Part shown: positions 63,030 to 64,000 of the stretch, piece after piece | How the letters are laid out: the number at the start of each line of letters is the position of its first letter | Position numbering within the stretch: position 1 is the first letter of the stretch | Source of the DNA: JAKOWB01 sp038363005 | GTDB taxonomy: Bacteria > Pseudomonadota > Alphaproteobacteria > Kiloniellales > JACOMY01 | Length of the DNA: 64,000 nt | Assembly: GCA_038363005.1 (NCBI GenBank) | Contig: JBBQBI010000002.1 | Span: 186,001 to 250,000, forward strand | Reading direction: 5' to 3' | Notes under the pieces: generated by a model | Seen by the model: only the letters and a program-made list of their open reading frames with translations | Databases searched by the model: none | What the model was told of the DNA's origin: nothing | Program-made: the position numbers and the translations under genes

Positions 63030-63196
63030 GTTTTTGGATCCCTCGACCCGATCCCAGTACGAAGGTACCGGTGTATGACAATTGCACCAGTTCGCGGCGG
63101 CTGGCCGGGCAAGCTATTTCATTTTGGCTACAATTATGGAAGGCGATCTGGGCCGACCGGCCAGGCAGGGGTCGCAGCAGGTAGGAGTGTAGTCTG

Positions 63197-64000
63197 ATGC
63201 CGAACTATCAGATGGGCGACCGCTTCCCAGACCTCGAGCTGCCGGACAACCGCGGGCGGCCCTTCCGGCTGTCGCGCTTCATGGCGCCGACGCCCTATGA
63301 CGAGGTCATGGGCTGGACCGATGGCTTCCCGGCCATCGTGGTGTTCTACCGCGGCTTCTTCTGCACCCGCGACGGCGCGCAAATGCGCAAGATGGTGCAG
63401 TTTCAGGAGGAGCTGGCGGTGAACTACTGCAAGCTTGTCACCGTCTCGGCCGATGCGCCGACTGTCTGCGGCGCCTACCGCTATGGCCTGGGCGCCGCCT
63501 GGCCCTTCCTGTCGGACGAAAAGCGCCAGGCCATCGACCTGCTGGGCATCCGCGACGACACCGAGGAGGAGTATCCCGGCTGCGCCCGCCCGACGACCTT
63601 CGTGCTGCGGCCCGACCTGACGATCCACAGCCGCTACGACGGTTGGTTCTTCGTCGCCCGCCCGACCCTGGAGGAGCTGCGCCAGGACCTGCGCGCCTGC
63701 ATGGCGACCAAGCGCAACTACCGCTACGAGGCCTATGCCCGGCCCGAGGTGCTGGCGGTGGCCCCGCCGGCCGAATACTGGGCGGCGGAACGGCCGCTAG
63801 GCCAGCAGGGCCGGCCGGTGAAGCGCGGCCAGGTCGAGTGGTTCTCGCTCGACGACGGCTATGGCATGCTGCTGGCCGACGACGGCGAGCGCCACTTCCT
63901 GCGCTTTTCCGGCATTCCGGGCGACGGCTACCGCACGTTTCGCGCCGGCACCCGGGTGGCCTTCGAGGTGGTGACCTCCCCGGCCGGCAAACCCTGCGCC
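63197..64000 (+). CDS. redoxin domain protein fused to a cold-shock domain, 3' end missing
   Basis: An open frame of 268 codons from ATG 63197 to the window end. Residues 1-~170 form an AhpC/TSA-type thioredoxin fold: FPDLELPDNRGRPFRLSRFM, VVFYRGFFCTRDGAQMRKMV with single Cys56 as the likely peroxidatic residue, and ARPTTFVLRPDLTIHSRYDG. Residues ~215-268 match a cold-shock domain: GQVEWFSLDDGYGMLLADDG, then HFLRFSGIPGDGYRTFRAGT and VAFEVVTSPAGKP. The start lacks a strong ribosome site (TAGGAGTG ten bases before). The fusion suggests an oxidant-responsive RNA-binding protein. Confidence 0.85.
   Translation, partial: MPNYQMGDRFPDLELPDNRGRPFRLSRFMAPTPYDEVMGWTDGFPAIVVFYRGFFCTRDGAQMRKMVQFQEELAVNYCKLVTVSADAPTVCGAYRYGLGAAWPFLSDEKRQAIDLLGIRDDTEEEYPGCARPTTFVLRPDLTIHSRYDGWFFVARPTLEELRQDLRACMATKRNYRYEAYARPEVLAVAPPAEYWAAERPLGQQGRPVKRGQVEWFSLDDGYGMLLADDGERHFLRFSGIPGDGYRTFRAGTRVAFEVVTSPAGKPCA

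Overview
The window is a chromosomal segment of a very GC-rich alphaproteobacterium, probably a Rhodospirillales-like lineage. Support for this includes a circularly permuted two-piece tmRNA next to an alpha-type SspB gene, the hflK-hflC-DUF2065-degP order, a fumC/ribbon-helix-helix gene pair, a DUF4169 gene, ThyX instead of ThyA, and a TRAP-transporter-based catabolic operon. I see no integrase, transposase, phage gene, tRNA, rRNA or CRISPR array. The window opens inside an SDR gene and closes inside a redoxin/cold-shock fusion gene.

Layout. 1-19 kb is mostly metabolic and transport genes: SDR oxidoreductase, LuxR regulator, class III aminotransferase, xylulokinase-type kinase, 2OG-Fe(II) oxygenase, Mug-like glycosylase, iron alcohol dehydrogenase, PTP-like phosphatase, HCCA-isomerase-like protein, an exported protein with two repeated C-terminal domains, a TauE/SafE permease, an orphan TRAP binding protein, a copper-type P-type ATPase with a CueR-like site, and a D-lactate/glycolate-type FAD oxidase. 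19.1-28.0 kb is the most unusual part. Four same-strand genes encode a membrane-embedded P-loop NTPase with a repeat-rich tail, a DUF4145-like/TPR protein, and two paralogous proteins with an FHA domain, one transmembrane helix and a trypsin-like peptidase. 28.1-32.2 kb holds degP, DUF2065, hflC and hflK on the opposite strand. 32.4-37 kb carries the Mrp/ApbC ATPase, DUF1232, a YHS protein, thyX, the tmRNA, sspB and a TfoX-domain gene. 37-47.5 kb carries a CPA1 antiporter with a cNMP-binding domain, fumC, RHH, a large AsmA protein with an 18-bp tandem array, and a TPR-Ser/Thr kinase.

47.6-54.9 kb is a catabolic operon: an RraA/aldolase-like protein, a LigI-like amidohydrolase, TRAP DctM/DctQ/DctP and a beta-hydroxyacid-type dehydrogenase. 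A divergent GntR regulator lies beside it with a palindrome between them, followed by a TauD-like dioxygenase. 55-57.6 kb is an overlapping trio: an orphan response regulator without the phospho-acceptor Asp, a GlpX-like phosphatase lacking a canonical active-site segment, and a phosphoribulokinase-like kinase. The end holds a MATE exporter, a helical-repeat methyltransferase, a secreted subtilase with an autotransporter-like C-terminus, and the redoxin/cold-shock fusion.

Two intergenic repeat families are visible. CCCTCTCCC palindromes occur five times, every time between convergent genes. GTCATCC...GGNTGAC elements occur twice. The best candidate for an undescribed system is the NTPase/TPR/FHA-peptidase island, perhaps linked in function to the TPR-kinase 17 kb away.
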